Assembly: GCA_039105265.1 (NCBI GenBank)
Contig: JAPFFF010000081.1
Coordinates: forward strand, 1-64,000
DNA length: 64,000 nucleotides
Source: Tritrichomonas musculus
Taxonomy: Eukaryota; Parabasalia; Tritrichomonadida; Tritrichomonadidae
Reading direction: 5' to 3'
The translations under genes were made by a program, and so were the position numbers. Below are positions 24,261 to 39,300 of this stretch, piece by piece; the first letter of the stretch is position 1, and the number at the start of each line of letters is the position of its first letter. The notes under the pieces are model-generated. The model ran no database searches. It saw only the letters and a program-made list of their open reading frames with translations, and was not told where the DNA came from.

Positions 24261-24427
24261 TTAATTATCTTACAAAAGTGTTTGAGATTTGTGTTTTATT
24301 TAACTCTGTTCACTTGTGAGAAACGTTTGAATAAGAATAATTGATATTGCGATTTAATCTTTATTGATTTTAATAACTGAGATTAAGCTTTAATTTTTAC
24401 TGATTTTACTTAATTTCGAAATCGTTT
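24261..24427 (+). repeat. 167-bp composite monomer, class N joined out of register to class M/H
   Basis: Unit position 112 (GATTTTA at about 24372) is followed by position 77 (ATAACTGAGATTAAG). Positions 77-112 thus occur twice, first in N form and then in H form. From 24373 on the sequence follows 3264 onward at a constant offset of 21,109. The left part aligns with the N unit at 3057 at an offset of 21,204, so relative to that locus 95 bp are missing. Relative to the Na-G-X-N-N-M order seen at 4105-4890, about 226 bp are missing. Confidence 0.92.
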
Positions 24428-25868
24428 TTAATTATCTTACAAAAGTGTTTGAGATTTGTGTTTTATTTAACTCTGTTCATTTGTGAGAAACGTTTGAATA
24501 AGAATAACTGAGATTAAGCTTTAATTTTTACTGATTTTACTTAATTTCGAAATCGTTTTTAATTATCTTACAAAAGTGTTTGAGATTTGTGTTTTATTTA
24601 ACTCTGTTCACTTGTGAGAAACGTTTGAATAAGAATAACTGAGATTAAGCTTTAATTTTTACTGATTTTACTTAATTTCGAAATCGTTTATAATTATCTT
24701 ACAAAAGTGTTTGAGATTTGTGTTTTATTTAACTCTGTTCATTTGTGAGAAATGTTAGAATAAGAATAACTGAGATTAAGCTTTAATTTTTACTGATTTT
24801 ACTTAATTTCGAAATCGTTTTTAATTATCTTACAAAAGTGTTTGAGATTTGTGTTTTATTTAACTCTGTTCATTTGTGAGAAACGTTTGAATAAGAATAA
24901 CTGAGATTAAGCTTTAATTTTTACTGATTTTACTTAATTTCGAAATCGTTTATAATTATCTTACAAAAGTGTTTGAGATTTGTGTTTTATTTAACTCTGT
25001 TCACTTGTGAGAAACGTTTGAATAAGAATAATTGATATTGCGATTTAATCTTTATTGATTTTACTTAATTTCGAAATCGTTTTTAATTATCTTACAAAAG
25101 TGTTTGAGATTTGTGTTTTATTTAACTCTGTTCACTTGTGAGAAACGTTTGAATAGGAATAATTGAGATTAAGCTTTAATTTTTACTGATTTTACTTAAT
25201 TTCGAAATCGTTTATAATTATCTTACAAAAGTGTTTGAGATTTATGTTTTATTTAACTCTGTTCACTTGTGAGAAACGTTTGAATAAGAATAATTGATAT
25301 TGCGATTTAATCTTTATTGATTTTACTTAATTTCGAAATCGTTTATAATTATCTTACAAAAGTGTTTGAGATTTGTGTTTTATTTAACTCTGTTCACTTG
25401 TGAGAAACGTTTGAATAGGAATAATTGAGATTAAGCTTTAATTTTTACTGATTTTACTTAATTTCGAAATCGTTTATAATTATCTTACAAAAGTGTTTGA
25501 GATTTGTGTTTTATTTAACTCTGTTCACTTGTGAGAAACGTTTGAATAGGAATAATTGATATTGCGATTTAATTTTTACTGATTTTACTTAATTTCGAAA
25601 TCGTTTTTAATTATCTTACAAAAGTGTTTGAGATTTGTGTTTTATTTAACTCTGTTCACTTGTGAGAAACGTTTGAATAAGAATAATTGATATTGCGATT
25701 TAATCTTTATTGATTTTACTTAATTTCGAAATCGTTTTTAATTATCTTACAAAAGTGTTTGAGATTTGTGTTTTATTTAACTCTGTTCACTTGTGAGAAA
25801 CGTTTGAATAAGAATAATTGATATTGCGATTTAATCTTTATTGATTTTACTTAATTTCGAAATCGTTT

Positions 25869-27309
25869 TTAATTATCTTACAAAAGTGTTTGAGATTTGT
25901 GTTTTATTTAACTCTGTTCATTTGTGAGAAATGTTAGAATAAGAATAATTGAGATTAAGCTTTAATTTTTACTGATTTTACTTAATTTCGAAATCGTTTT
26001 TAATTATCTTACAAAAGTGTTTGAGATTTGTGTTTTATTTAACTCTGTTCATTTGTGAGAAACGTTTGAATAAGAATAACTGAGATTAAGCTTTAATTTT
26101 TACTGATTTTACTTAATTTCGAAATCGTTTATAATTATCTTACAAAAGTGTTTGAGATTTGTGTTTTATTTAACTCTGTTCACTTGTGAGAAACGTTTGA
26201 ATAAGAATAATTGATATTGCGATTTAATCTTTATTGATTTTACTTAATTTCGAAATCGTTTTTAATTATCTTACAAAAGTGTTTGAGATTTGTGTTTTAT
26301 TTAACTCTGTTCATTTGTGAGAAATGTTAGAATAAGAATAACTGAGATTAAGCTTTAATTTTTACTGATTTTACTTAATTTCGAAATCGTTTTTAATTAT
26401 CTTACAAAAGTGTTTGAGATTTGTGTTTTATTTAACTCTGTTCATTTGTGAGAAACGTTTGAATAAGAATAACTGAGATTAAGCTTTAATTTTTACTGAT
26501 TTTACTTAATTTCGAAATCGTTTATAATTATCTTACAAAAGTGTTTGAGATTTGTGTTTTATTTAACTCTGTTCACTTGTGAGAAACGTTTGAATAAGAA
26601 TAATTGATATTGCGATTTAATCTTTATTGATTTTACTTAATTTCGAAATCGTTTTTAATTATCTTACAAAAGTGTTTGAGATTTGTGTTTTATTTAACTC
26701 TGTTCATTTGTGAGAAATGTTAGAATAAGAATAACTGAGATTAAGCTTTAATTTTTACTGATTTTACTTAATTTCGAAATCGTTTTTAATTATCTTACAA
26801 AAGTGTTTGAGATTTGTGTTTTATTTAACTCTGTTCATTTGTGAGAAACGTTTGAATAAGAATAACTGAGATTAAGCTTTAATTTTTACTGATTTTACTT
26901 AATTTCGAAATCGTTTATAATTATCTTACAAAAGTGTTTGAGATTTGTGTTTTATTTAACTCTGTTCACTTGTGAGAAACGTTTGAATAAGAATAATTGA
27001 TATTGCGATTTAATCTTTATTGATTTTACTTAATTTCGAAATCGTTTTTAATTATCTTACAAAAGTGTTTGAGATTTGTGTTTTATTTAACTCTGTTCAT
27101 TTGTGAGAAATGTTAGAATAAGAATAACTGAGATTAAGCTTTAATTTTTACTGATTTTACTTAATTTCGAAATCGTTTTTAATTATCTTACAAAAGTGTT
27201 TGAGATTTGTGTTTTATTTAACTCTGTTCATTTGTGAGAAACGTTTGAATAAGAATAACTGAGATTAAGCTTTAATTTTTACTGATTTTACTTAATTTCG
27301 AAATCGTTT
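25869..27309 (+). repeat. Trimeric M-H-N array, second long copy
   Basis: Eleven units in the same order as 4760-6200, offset by 21,109 bp, including the TTGAG variant in the first M unit. AATGTTAG motifs recur every 393 bp from 25930. Confidence 0.9.
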
Positions 27310-29274
27310 ATAATTATCTTACAAAAGTGTTTGAGATTTGTGTTTTATTTAACTCTGTTCATTTGTGAGAAACGTTTGAATAAGAATAACTGAGATTAAG
27401 CTTTAATTTTTATTGATTTTACTTAATTTCGAAATCGTTTTTAATTATCTTACAAAAGTGTTTGAGATTTGTGTTTTATTTAACTCTGTTCACTTGTGAG
27501 AAACGTTTGAATAAGAATAATTGATATTGCGATTTAATCTTTATTGATTTTACTTAATTTCGAAATCGTTTTTAATTATCTTACAAAAGTGTTTGAGATT
27601 TGTGTTTTATTTAACTCTGTTCACTTGTGAGAAACGTTTGAATAAGAATAACTGAGATTAAGCTTTAATTTTTACTGATTTTACTTAATTTCGAAATCGT
27701 TTTTAATTATCTTACAAAAGTGTTTGAGATTTGTGTTTTATTTAACTCTGTTCATTTGTGAGAAACGTTTGAATAAGAATAACTGAGATTAAGCTTTAAT
27801 TTTTATTGATTTTACTTAATTTCGAAATCGTTTATAATTATCTTACAAAAGTGTTTGAGATTTGTGTTTTATTTAACTCTGTTCATTTGTGAGAAACGTT
27901 TGAATAAGAATAACTGAGATTAAGCTTTAATTTTTATTGATTTTACTTAATTTCGAAATCGTTTATAATTATCTTACAAAAGTGTTTGAGATTTGTGTTT
28001 TATTTAACTCTGTTCATTTGTGAGAAACGTTTGAATAAGAATAACTGAGATTAAGCTTTAATTTTTACTGATTTTACTTAATTTCGAAATCGTTTTTAAT
28101 TATCTTACAAAAGTGTTTGAGATTTGTGTTTTATTTAACTCTGTTCATTTGTGAGAAACGTTTGAATAAGAATAACTGAGATTAAGCTTTAATTTTTATT
28201 GATTTTACTTAATTTCGAAATCGTTTTTAATTATCTTACAAAAGTGTTTGAGATTTGTGTTTTATTTAACTCTGTTCACTTGTGAGAAACGTTTGAATAA
28301 GAATAACTGAGATTAAGCTTTAATTTTTATTGATTTTACTTAATTTCGAAATCGTTTTTAATTATCTTACAAAAGTGTTTGAGATTTGTGTTTTATTTAA
28401 CTCTGTTCATTTGTGAGAAACGTTTGAATAAGAATAACTGAGATTAAGCTTTAATTTTTATTGATTTTACTTAATTTCGAAATCGTTTTTAATTATCTTA
28501 CAAAAGTGTTTGAGATTTGTGTTTTATTTAACTCTGTTCATTTGTGAGAAACGTTTGAATAAGAATAACTGAGATTAAGCTTTAATTTTTATTGATTTTA
28601 CTTAATTTCGAAATCGTTTATAATTATCTTACAAAAGTGTTTGAGATTTGTGTTTTATTTAACTCTGTTCATTTGTGAGAAACGTTTGAATAAGAATAAC
28701 TGAGATTAAGCTTTAATTTTTACTGATTTTACTTAATTTCGAAATCGTTTATAATTATCTTACAAAAGTGTTTGAGATTTGTGTTTTATTTAACTCTGTT
28801 CACTTGTGAGAAACGTTTGAATAAGAATAATTGATATTGCGATTTAATCTTTATTGATTTTACTTAATTTCGAAATCGTTTTTAATTATCTTACAAAAGT
28901 GTTTGAGATTTGTGTTTTATTTAACTCTGTTCACTTGTGAGAAACGTTTGAATAAGAATAACTGAGATTAAGCTTTAATTTTTACTGATTTTACTTAATT
29001 TCGAAATCGTTTTTAATTATCTTACAAAAGTGTTTGAGATTTGTGTTTTATTTAACTCTGTTCATTTGTGAGAAACGTTTGAATAAGAATAACTGAGATT
29101 AAGCTTTAATTTTTATTGATTTTACTTAATTTCGAAATCGTTTTTAATTATCTTACAAAAGTGTTTGAGATTTGTGTTTTATTTAACTCTGTTCATTTGT
29201 GAGAAACGTTTGAATAAGAATAACTGAGATTAAGCTTTAATTTTTATTGATTTTACTTAATTTCGAAATCGTTT

Positions 29275-32025
29275 ATAATTATCTTACAAAAGTGTTTGAG
29301 ATTTGTGTTTTATTTAACTCTGTTCATTTGTGAGAAACGTTTGAATAAGAATAATTGATATTGCGCTTTAATCTTTACTAATTTTACTTAATTTCGAAAT
29401 CGTTTTTAATTATCTTACAAAAGTGTTTGAGATTTGTGTTTTATTTAACTCTGTTCATTTGTGAGAAACGTTTGAATAAGAATAACTGAGATTAAGCTTT
29501 AATTTTTATTGATTTTACTTAATTTCGAAATCGTTTTCAATTATCTTACAAAAGTGTTTGAGATTTGTGTTTTATTTAACTCTGTTCACTTGTGAGAAAC
29601 GTTTGAATAAGAATAACTGAGATTAAGCTTTAATTTTTATTGATTTTACTTAATTTCGAAATCGTTTTCAATTATCTTACAAAAGTGTTTGAGATTTGTG
29701 TTTTATTTAACTCTGTTCATTTGTGAGAAACGTTTGAATAAGAATAACTGAGATTAAGCTTTAATTTTTACTGATTTTACTTAATTTCGAAATCGTTTTT
29801 AATTATCTTACAAAAGTGTTTGAGATTTGTGTTTTATTTAACTCTGTTCATTTGTGAGAAACGTTTGAATAAGAATAACTGAGATTAAGCTTTAATTTTT
29901 ATTGATTTTACTTAATTTCGAAATCGTTTATAATTATCTTACAAAAGTGTTTGAGATTTGTGTTTTATTTAACTCTGTTCATTTGTGAGAAACGTTTGAA
30001 TAAGAATAACTGAGATTAAGCTTTAATTTTTACTGATTTTACTTAATTTCGAAATCGTTTTTAATTATCTTACAAAAGTGTTTGAGATTTGTGTTTTATT
30101 TAACTCTGTTCATTTGTGAGAAACGTTTGAATAAGAATAACTGAGATTAAGCTTTAATTTTTACTGATTTTACTTAATTTCGAAATCGTTTTTAATTATC
30201 TTACAAAAGTGTTTGAGATTTGTGTTTTATTTAACTCTGTTCACTTGTGAGAAACGTTTGAATAGGAATAATTGAGATTAAGCTTTAATTTTTACTGATT
30301 TTACTTAATTTCGAAATCGTTTATAATTATCTTACAAAAGTGTTTGAGATTTATGTTTTATTTAACTCTGTTCACTTGTGAGAAACGTTTGAATAAGAAT
30401 AATTGATATTGCGATTTAATCTTTATTGATTTTACTTAATTTCGAAATCGTTTTTAATTATCTTACAAAAGTGTTTGAGATTTGTGTTTTATTTAACTCT
30501 GTTCACTTGTGAGAAACGTTTGAATAGGAATAATTGAGATTAAGCTTTAATTTTTACTGATTTTACTTAATTTCGAAATCGTTTATAATTATCTTACAAA
30601 AGTGTTTGAGATTTATGTTTTATTTAACTCTGTTCACTTGTGAGAAACGTTTGAATAAGAATAATTGATATTGCGATTTAATCTTTATTGATTTTACTTA
30701 ATTTCGAAATCGTTTATAATTATCTTACAAAAGTGTTTGAGATTTGTGTTTTATTTAACTCTGTTCACTTGTGAGAAACGTTTGAATAGGAATAATTGAG
30801 ATTAAGCTTTAATTTTTACTGATTTTACTTAATTTCGAAATCGTTTATAATTATCTTACAAAAGTGTTTGAGATTTGTGTTTTATTTAACTCTGTTCACT
30901 TGTGAGAAACGTTTGAATAGGAATAATTGATATTGCGATTTAATTTTTACTGATTTTACTTAATTTCGAAATCGTTTTTAATTATCTTACAAAAGTGTTT
31001 GAGATTTGTGTTTTATTTAACTCTGTTCACTTGTGAGAAACGTTTGAATAAGAATAATTGATATTGCGATTTAATCTTTATTGATTTTACTTAATTTCGA
31101 AATCGTTTTTAATTATCTTACAAAAGTGTTTGAGATTTGTGTTTTATTTAACTCTGTTCATTTGTGAGAAATGTTAGATTAAGAATAATTGAGATTAAGC
31201 TTTAATTTTTACTGATTTTACTTAATTTCGAAATCGTTTTTAATTATCTTACAAAAGTGTTTGAGATTTGTGTTTTATTTAACTCTGTTCACTTGTGAGA
31301 AACGTTTGAATAGGAATAATTGAGATTAAGCTTTAATTTTTACTGATTTTACTTAATTTCGAAATCGTTTTTAATTATCTTACAAAAGTGTTTGAGATTT
31401 GTGTTTTATTTAACTCTGTTCACTTGTGAGAAACGTTTGAATAGGAATAATTGAGATTAAGCTTTAATTTTTACTGATTTTACTTAATTTCGAAATCGTT
31501 TATAATTATCTTACAAAAGTGTTTGAGATTTGTGTTTTATTTAACTCTGTTCATTTGTGAGAAACGTTTGAATAAGAATAACTGAGATTAAGCTTTAATT
31601 TTTACTGATTTTACTTAATTTCGAAATCGTTTATAATTATCTTACAAAAGTGTTTGAGATTTGTGTTTTATTTAACTCTGTTCATTTGTGAGAAACGTTT
31701 GAATAAGAATAACTGAGATTAAGCTTTAATTTTTACTGATTTTACTTAATTTCGAAATCGTTTATAATTATCTTACAAAAGTGTTTGAGATTTGTGTTTT
31801 ATTTAACTCTGTTCACTTGTGAGAAACGTTTGAATAAGAATAATTGATATTGCGATTTAATTTTTACTGATTTTACTTAATTTCGAAATCGTTTTTAATT
31901 ATCTTACAAAAGTGTTTGAGATTTGTGTTTTATTTAACTCTGTTCACTTGTGTGAAATGTTAGATTAAGAATAACTGAGATTAAGCTTTAATTTTTACTG
32001 ATTTTACTTAATTTCGAAATCGTTT
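29275..32025 (+). repeat. 21-monomer A-E-C module, second copy (2,751 bp)
   Basis: Marker A is at 29362, E at 31172 and C at 31952, with the same 1,810 and 780 bp spacing as at 7904. Marker B is absent, as in the first copy. This copy belongs to the right half of the large segmental duplication. Confidence 0.88.
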
Positions 32026-35000
32026 TTAATTATCTTACAAAAGTGTTTGAGATTTGTGTTTTATTTAACTCTGTTCACTTGTGAGAAACGTTTGAATAGG
32101 AATAATTGAGATTAAGCTTTAATTTTTACTGATTTTACTTAATTTCGAAATCGTTTATAATTATCTTACAAAAGTGTTTGAGATTTGTGTTTTATTTAAC
32201 TCTGTTCACTTGTGAGAAACGTTTGAATAGGAATAATTGAGATTAAGCTTTAATTTTTACTGATTTTACTTAATTTCGAAATCGTTTATAATTATCTTAC
32301 AAAAGTGTTTGAGATTTGTGTTTTATTTAACTCTGTTCACTTGTGAGAAACGTTTGAATAGGAATAATTGAGATTAAGCTTTAATTTTTACTGATTTTAC
32401 TTAATTTCGAAATCGTTTATAATTATCTTACAAAAGTGTTTGAGATTTATGTTTTATTTAACTCTGTTCACTTGTGAGAAACGTTTGAATAGGAATAATT
32501 GAGATTAAGCTTTAATTTTTACTGATTTTACTTAATTTCGAAATCGTTTATAATTATCTTACAAAAGTGTTTGAGATTTGTGTTTTATTTAACTCTGTTC
32601 ACTTGTGAGAAACGTTTGAATAAGAATAATTGATATTGCGATTTAATCTTTATTGATTTTACTTAATTTCGAAATCGTTTTTAATTATCTTACAAAAGTG
32701 TTTGAGATTTGTGTTTTATTTAACTCTGTTCATTTGTGAGAAACGTTTGAATAAGAATAACTGAGATTAAGCTTTAATTTTTACTGATTTTACTTAATTT
32801 CGAAATCGTTTTTAATTATCTTACAAAAGTGTTTGAGATTTGTGTTTTATTTAACTCTGTTCACTTGTGAGAAACGTTTGAATAGGAATAACTGAGATTA
32901 AGCTTTAATTTTTACTGATTTTACTTAATTTCGAAATCGTTTTTAATTATCTTACAAAAGTGTTTGAGATTTGTGTTTTATTTAACTCTGTTCACTTGTG
33001 AGAAACGTTTGAATAAGAATAATTGATATTGCGATTTAATCTTTATTGATTTTACTTAATTTCGAAATCGTTTTTAATTATCTTACAAAAGTGTTTGAGA
33101 TTTGTGTTTTATTTAACTCTGTTCACTTGTGAGAAACGTTTGAATAAGAATAACTGAGATTAAGCTTTAATTTTTACTGATTTTACTTAATTTCGAAATC
33201 GTTTTTAATTATCTTACAAAAGTGTTTGAGATTTGTGTTTTATTTAACTCTGTTCATTTGTGAGAAACGTTTGAATAGGAATAATTGAGATTAAGCTTTA
33301 ATTTTTACTGATTTTACTTAATTTCGAAATCGTTTTTAATTATCTTACAAAAGTGTTTGAGATTTGTGTTTTATTTAACTCTGTTCATTTGTGAGAAATG
33401 TTAGAATAAGAATAACTGAGATTAAGCTTTAATTTTTACTGATTTTACTTAATTTCGAAATCGTTTTTAATTATCTTACAAAAGTGTTTGAGATTTGTGT
33501 TTTATTTAACTCTGTTCATTTGTGAGAAACGTTTGAATAAGAATAACTGAGATTAAGCTTTAATTTTTACTGATTTTACTTAATTTCGAAATCGTTTATA
33601 ATTATCTTACAAAAGTGTTTGAGATTTGTGTTTTATTTAACTCTGTTCATTTGTGAGAAACGTTTGAATAAGAATAACTGAGATTAAGCTTTAATTTTTA
33701 CTGATTTTACTTAATTTCGAAATCGTTTTTAATTATCTTACAAAAGTGTTTGAGATTTGTGTTTTATTTAACTCTGTTCACTTGTGAGAAACGTTTGAAT
33801 AAGAATAATTGATATTGCGATTTAATCTTTATTGATTTTACTTAATTTCGAAATCGTTTTTAATTATCTTACAAAAGTGTTTGAGATTTGTGTTTTATTT
33901 AACTCTGTTCACTTGTGAGAAACGTTTGAATAAGAATAACTGAGATTAAGCTTTAATTTTTACTGATTTTACTTAATTTCGAAATCGTTTTTAATTATCT
34001 TACAAAAGTGTTTGAGATTTGTGTTTTATTTAACTCTGTTCATTTGTGAGAAACGTTTGAATAAGAATAACTGAGATTAAGCTTTAATTTTTATTGATTT
34101 TACTTAATTTCGAAATCGTTTATAATTATCTTACAAAAGTGTTTGAGATTTGTGTTTTATTTAACTCTGTTCATTTGTGAGAAACGTTTGAATAAGAATA
34201 ACTGAGATTAAGCTTTAATTTTTATTGATTTTACTTAATTTCGAAATCGTTTATAATTATCTTACAAAAGTGTTTGAGATTTGTGTTTTATTTAACTCTG
34301 TTCATTTGTGAGAAACGTTTGAATAAGAATAACTGAGATTAAGCTTTAATTTTTACTGATTTTACTTAATTTCGAAATCGTTTTTAATTATCTTACAAAA
34401 GTGTTTGAGATTTGTGTTTTATTTAACTCTGTTCATTTGTGAGAAACGTTTGAATAAGAATAACTGAGATTAAGCTTTAATTTTTATTGATTTTACTTAA
34501 TTTCGAAATCGTTTTTAATTATCTTACAAAAGTGTTTGAGATTTGTGTTTTATTTAACTCTGTTCATTTGTGAGAAACGTTTGAATAAGAATAACTGAGA
34601 TTAAGCTTTAATTTTTATTGATTTTACTTAATTTCGAAATCGTTTATAATTATCTTACAAAAGTGTTTGAGATTTGTGTTTTATTTAACTCTGTTCATTT
34701 GTGAGAAACGTTTGAATAAGAATAACTGAGATTAAGCTTTAATTTTTATTGATTTTACTTAATTTCGAAATCGTTTATAATTATCTTACAAAAGTGTTTG
34801 AGATTTGTGTTTTATTTAACTCTGTTCATTTGTGAGAAACGTTTGAATAAGAATAACTGAGATTAAGCTTTAATTTTTATTGATTTTACTTAATTTCGAA
34901 ATCGTTTTTAATTATCTTACAAAAGTGTTTGAGATTTGTGTTTTATTTAACTCTGTTCACTTGTGAGAAACGTTTGAATAAGAATAACTGAGATTAAGCT

Positions 35001-36348
35001 TTAATTTTTATTGATTTTACTTAATTTCGAAATCGTTTTTAATTATCTTACAAAAGTGTTTGAGATTTGTGTTTTATTTAACTCTGTTCATTTGTGAGAA
35101 ACGTTTGAATAAGAATAACTGAGATTAAGCTTTAATTTTTATTGATTTTACTTAATTTCGAAATCGTTTTTAATTATCTTACAAAAGTGTTTGAGATTTG
35201 TGTTTTATTTAACTCTGTTCATTTGTGAGAAACGTTTGAATAAGAATAACTGAGATTAAGCTTTAATTTTTATTGATTTTACTTAATTTCGAAATCGTTT
35301 ATAATTATCTTACAAAAGTGTTTGAGATTTGTGTTTTATTTAACTCTGTTCATTTGTGAGAAACGTTTGAATAAGAATAACTGAGATTAAGCTTTAATTT
35401 TTACTGATTTTACTTAATTTCGAAATCGTTTATAATTATCTTACAAAAGTGTTTGAGATTTGTGTTTTATTTAACTCTGTTCACTTGTGAGAAACGTTTG
35501 AATAAGAATAATTGATATTGCGATTTAATCTTTATTGATTTTACTTAATTTCGAAATCGTTTATAATTATCTTACAAAAGTGTTTGAGATTTGTGTTTTA
35601 TTTAACTCTGTTCACTTGTGAGAAACGTTTGAATAAGAATAACTGAGATTAAGCTTTAATTTTTACTGATTTTACTTAATTTCGAAATCGTTTTTAATTA
35701 TCTTACAAAAGTGTTTGAGATTTGTGTTTTATTTAACTCTGTTCATTTGTGAGAAACGTTTGAATAAGAATAACTGAGATTAAGCTTTAATTTTTATTGA
35801 TTTTACTTAATTTCGAAATCGTTTATAATTATCTTACAAAAGTGTTTGAGATTTGTGTTTTATTTAACTCTGTTCACTTGTGAGAAACGTTTGAATAAGA
35901 ATAATTGATATTGCGATTTAATCTTTATTGATTTTACTTAATTTCGAAATCGTTTTTAATTATCTTACAAAAGTGTTTGAGATTTGTGTTTTATTTAACT
36001 CTGTTCACTTGTGAGAAACGTTTGAATAAGAATAACTGAGATTAAGCTTTAATTTTTACTGATTTTACTTAATTTCGAAATCGTTTTTAATTATCTTACA
36101 AAAGTGTTTGAGATTTGTGTTTTATTTAACTCTGTTCATTTGTGAGAAACGTTTGAATAAGAATAACTGAGATTAAGCTTTAATTTTTATTGATTTTACT
36201 TAATTTCGAAATCGTTTTTAATTATCTTACAAAAGTGTTTGAGATTTGTGTTTTATTTAACTCTGTTCATTTGTGAGAAACGTTTGAATAAGAATAACTG
36301 AGATTAAGCTTTAATTTTTATTGATTTTACTTAATTTCGAAATCGTTT

Positions 36349-39300
36349 ATAATTATCTTACAAAAGTGTTTGAGATTTGTGTTTTATTTAACTCTGTTCA
36401 TTTGTGAGAAACGTTTGAATAAGAATAATTGATATTGCGCTTTAATCTTTACTAATTTTACTTAATTTCGAAATCGTTTTTAATTATCTTACAAAAGTGT
36501 TTGAGATTTGTGTTTTATTTAACTCTGTTCATTTGTGAGAAACGTTTGAATAAGAATAACTGAGATTAAGCTTTAATTTTTATTGATTTTACTTAATTTC
36601 GAAATCGTTTTCAATTATCTTACAAAAGTGTTTGAGATTTGTGTTTTATTTAACTCTGTTCACTTGTGAGAAACGTTTGAATAAGAATAACTGAGATTAA
36701 GCTTTAATTTTTATTGATTTTACTTAATTTCGAAATCGTTTTCAATTATCTTACAAAAGTGTTTGAGATTTGTGTTTTATTTAACTCTGTTCATTTGTGA
36801 GAAACGTTTGAATAAGAATAACTGAGATTAAGCTTTAATTTTTACTGATTTTACTTAATTTCGAAATCGTTTTTAATTATCTTACAAAAGTGTTTGAGAT
36901 TTGTGTTTTATTTAACTCTGTTCATTTGTGAGAAACGTTTGAATAAGAATAACTGAGATTAAGCTTTAATTTTTATTGATTTTACTTAATTTCGAAATCG
37001 TTTATAATTATCTTACAAAAGTGTTTGAGATTTGTGTTTTATTTAACTCTGTTCATTTGTGAGAAACGTTTGAATAAGAATAACTGAGATTAAGCTTTAA
37101 TTTTTACTGATTTTACTTAATTTCGAAATCGTTTTTAATTATCTTACAAAAGTGTTTGAGATTTGTGTTTTATTTAACTCTGTTCATTTGTGAGAAACGT
37201 TTGAATAAGAATAACTGAGATTAAGCTTTAATTTTTATTGATTTTACTTAATTTCGAAATCGTTTTCAATTATCTTACAAAAGTGTTTGAGATTTGTGTT
37301 TTATTTAACTCTGTTCACTTGTGAGAAACGTTTGAATAAGAATAACTGAGATTAAGCTTTAATTTTTATTGATTTTACTTAATTTCGAAATCGTTTTCAA
37401 TTATCTTACAAAAGTGTTTGAGATTTGTGTTTTATTTAACTCTGTTCATTTGTGAGAAACGTTTGAATAAGAATAACTGAGATTAAGCTTTAATTTTTAC
37501 TGATTTTACTTAATTTCGAAATCGTTTTTAATTATCTTACAAAAGTGTTTGAGATTTGTGTTTTATTTAACTCTGTTCATTTGTGAGAAACGTTTGAATA
37601 AGAATAACTGAGATTAAGCTTTAATTTTTATTGATTTTACTTAATTTCGAAATCGTTTATAATTATCTTACAAAAGTGTTTGAGATTTGTGTTTTATTTA
37701 ACTCTGTTCATTTGTGAGAAACGTTTGAATAAGAATAACTGAGATTAAGCTTTAATTTTTACTGATTTTACTTAATTTCGAAATCGTTTTTAATTATCTT
37801 ACAAAAGTGTTTGAGATTTGTGTTTTATTTAACTCTGTTCATTTGTGAGAAACGTTTGAATAAGAATAACTGAGATTAAGCTTTAATTTTTACTGATTTT
37901 ACTTAATTTCGAAATCGTTTTTAATTATCTTACAAAAGTGTTTGAGATTTGTGTTTTATTTAACTCTGTTCACTTGTGAGAAACGTTTGAATAAGAATAA
38001 CTGAGATTAAGCTTTAATTTTTACTGATTTTACTTAATTTCGAAATCGTTTTTAATTATCTTACAAAAGTGTTTGAGATTTGTGTTTTATTTAACTCTGT
38101 TCATTTGTGAGAAACGTTTGAATAAGAATAACTGAGATTAAGCTTTAATTTTTATTGATTTTACTTAATTTCGAAATCGTTTATAATTATCTTACAAAAG
38201 TGTTTGAGATTTGTGTTTTATTTAACTCTGTTCATTTGTGAGAAACGTTTGAATAAGAATAACTGAGATTAAGCTTTAATTTTTACTGATTTTACTTAAT
38301 TTCGAAATCGTTTTTAATTATCTTACAAAAGTGTTTGAGATTTGTGTTTTATTTAACTCTGTTCATTTGTGAGAAACGTTTGAATAAGAATAACTGAGAT
38401 TAAGCTTTAATTTTTATTGATTTTACTTAATTTCGAAATCGTTTTTAATTATCTTACAAAAGTGTTTGAGATTTGTGTTTTATTTAACTCTGTTCATTTG
38501 TGAGAAACGTTTGAATAAGAATAACTGAGATTAAGCTTTAATTTTTATTGATTTTACTTAATTTCGAAATCGTTTATAATTATCTTACAAAAGTGTTTGA
38601 GATTTGTGTTTTATTTAACTCTGTTCATTTGTGAGAAACGTTTGAATAAGAATAACTGAGATTAAGCTTTAATTTTTATTGATTTTACTTAATTTCGAAA
38701 TCGTTTATAATTATCTTACAAAAGTGTTTGAGATTTGTGTTTTATTTAACTCTGTTCATTTGTGAGAAACGTTTGAATAAGAATAACTGAGATTAAGCTT
38801 TAATTTTTATTGATTTTACTTAATTTCGAAATCGTTTATAATTATCTTACAAAAGTGTTTGAGATTTGTGTTTTATTTAACTCTGTTCATTTGTGAGAAA
38901 CGTTTGAATAAGAATAACTGAGATTAAGCTTTAATTTTTACTGATTTTACTTAATTTCGAAATCGTTTATAATTATCTTACAAAAGTGTTTGAGATTTGT
39001 GTTTTATTTAACTCTGTTCACTTGTGAGAAACGTTTGAATAAGAATAATTGATATTGCGATTTAATCTTTATTGATTTTACTTAATTTCGAAATCGTTTA
39101 TAATTATCTTACAAAAGTGTTTGAGATTTGTGTTTTATTTAACTCTGTTCACTTGTGAGAAACGTTTGAATAAGAATAACTGAGATTAAGCTTTAATTTT
39201 TACTGATTTTACTTAATTTCGAAATCGTTTTTAATTATCTTACAAAAGTGTTTGAGATTTGTGTTTTATTTAACTCTGTTCATTTGTGAGAAACGTTTGA

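Larger units (their letters stand above)
23213..38380 (+). repeat. Segmental duplication within the array, right copy
   Basis: This is the partner of 2225-16350. Besides whole-monomer differences it has a 167-bp composite unit at 24261, where the left copy has a different composite unit (2883-3056). It contains its own copies of the trimeric array (25869) and of the A-E-C module (29275). Gains relative to the left copy are two monomers between about 27.9 and 29.2 kb, three between 33.4 and 36.4 kb and two more near 36.6-37.3 kb. The right boundary is uncertain by one or two monomers. Confidence 0.85.
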
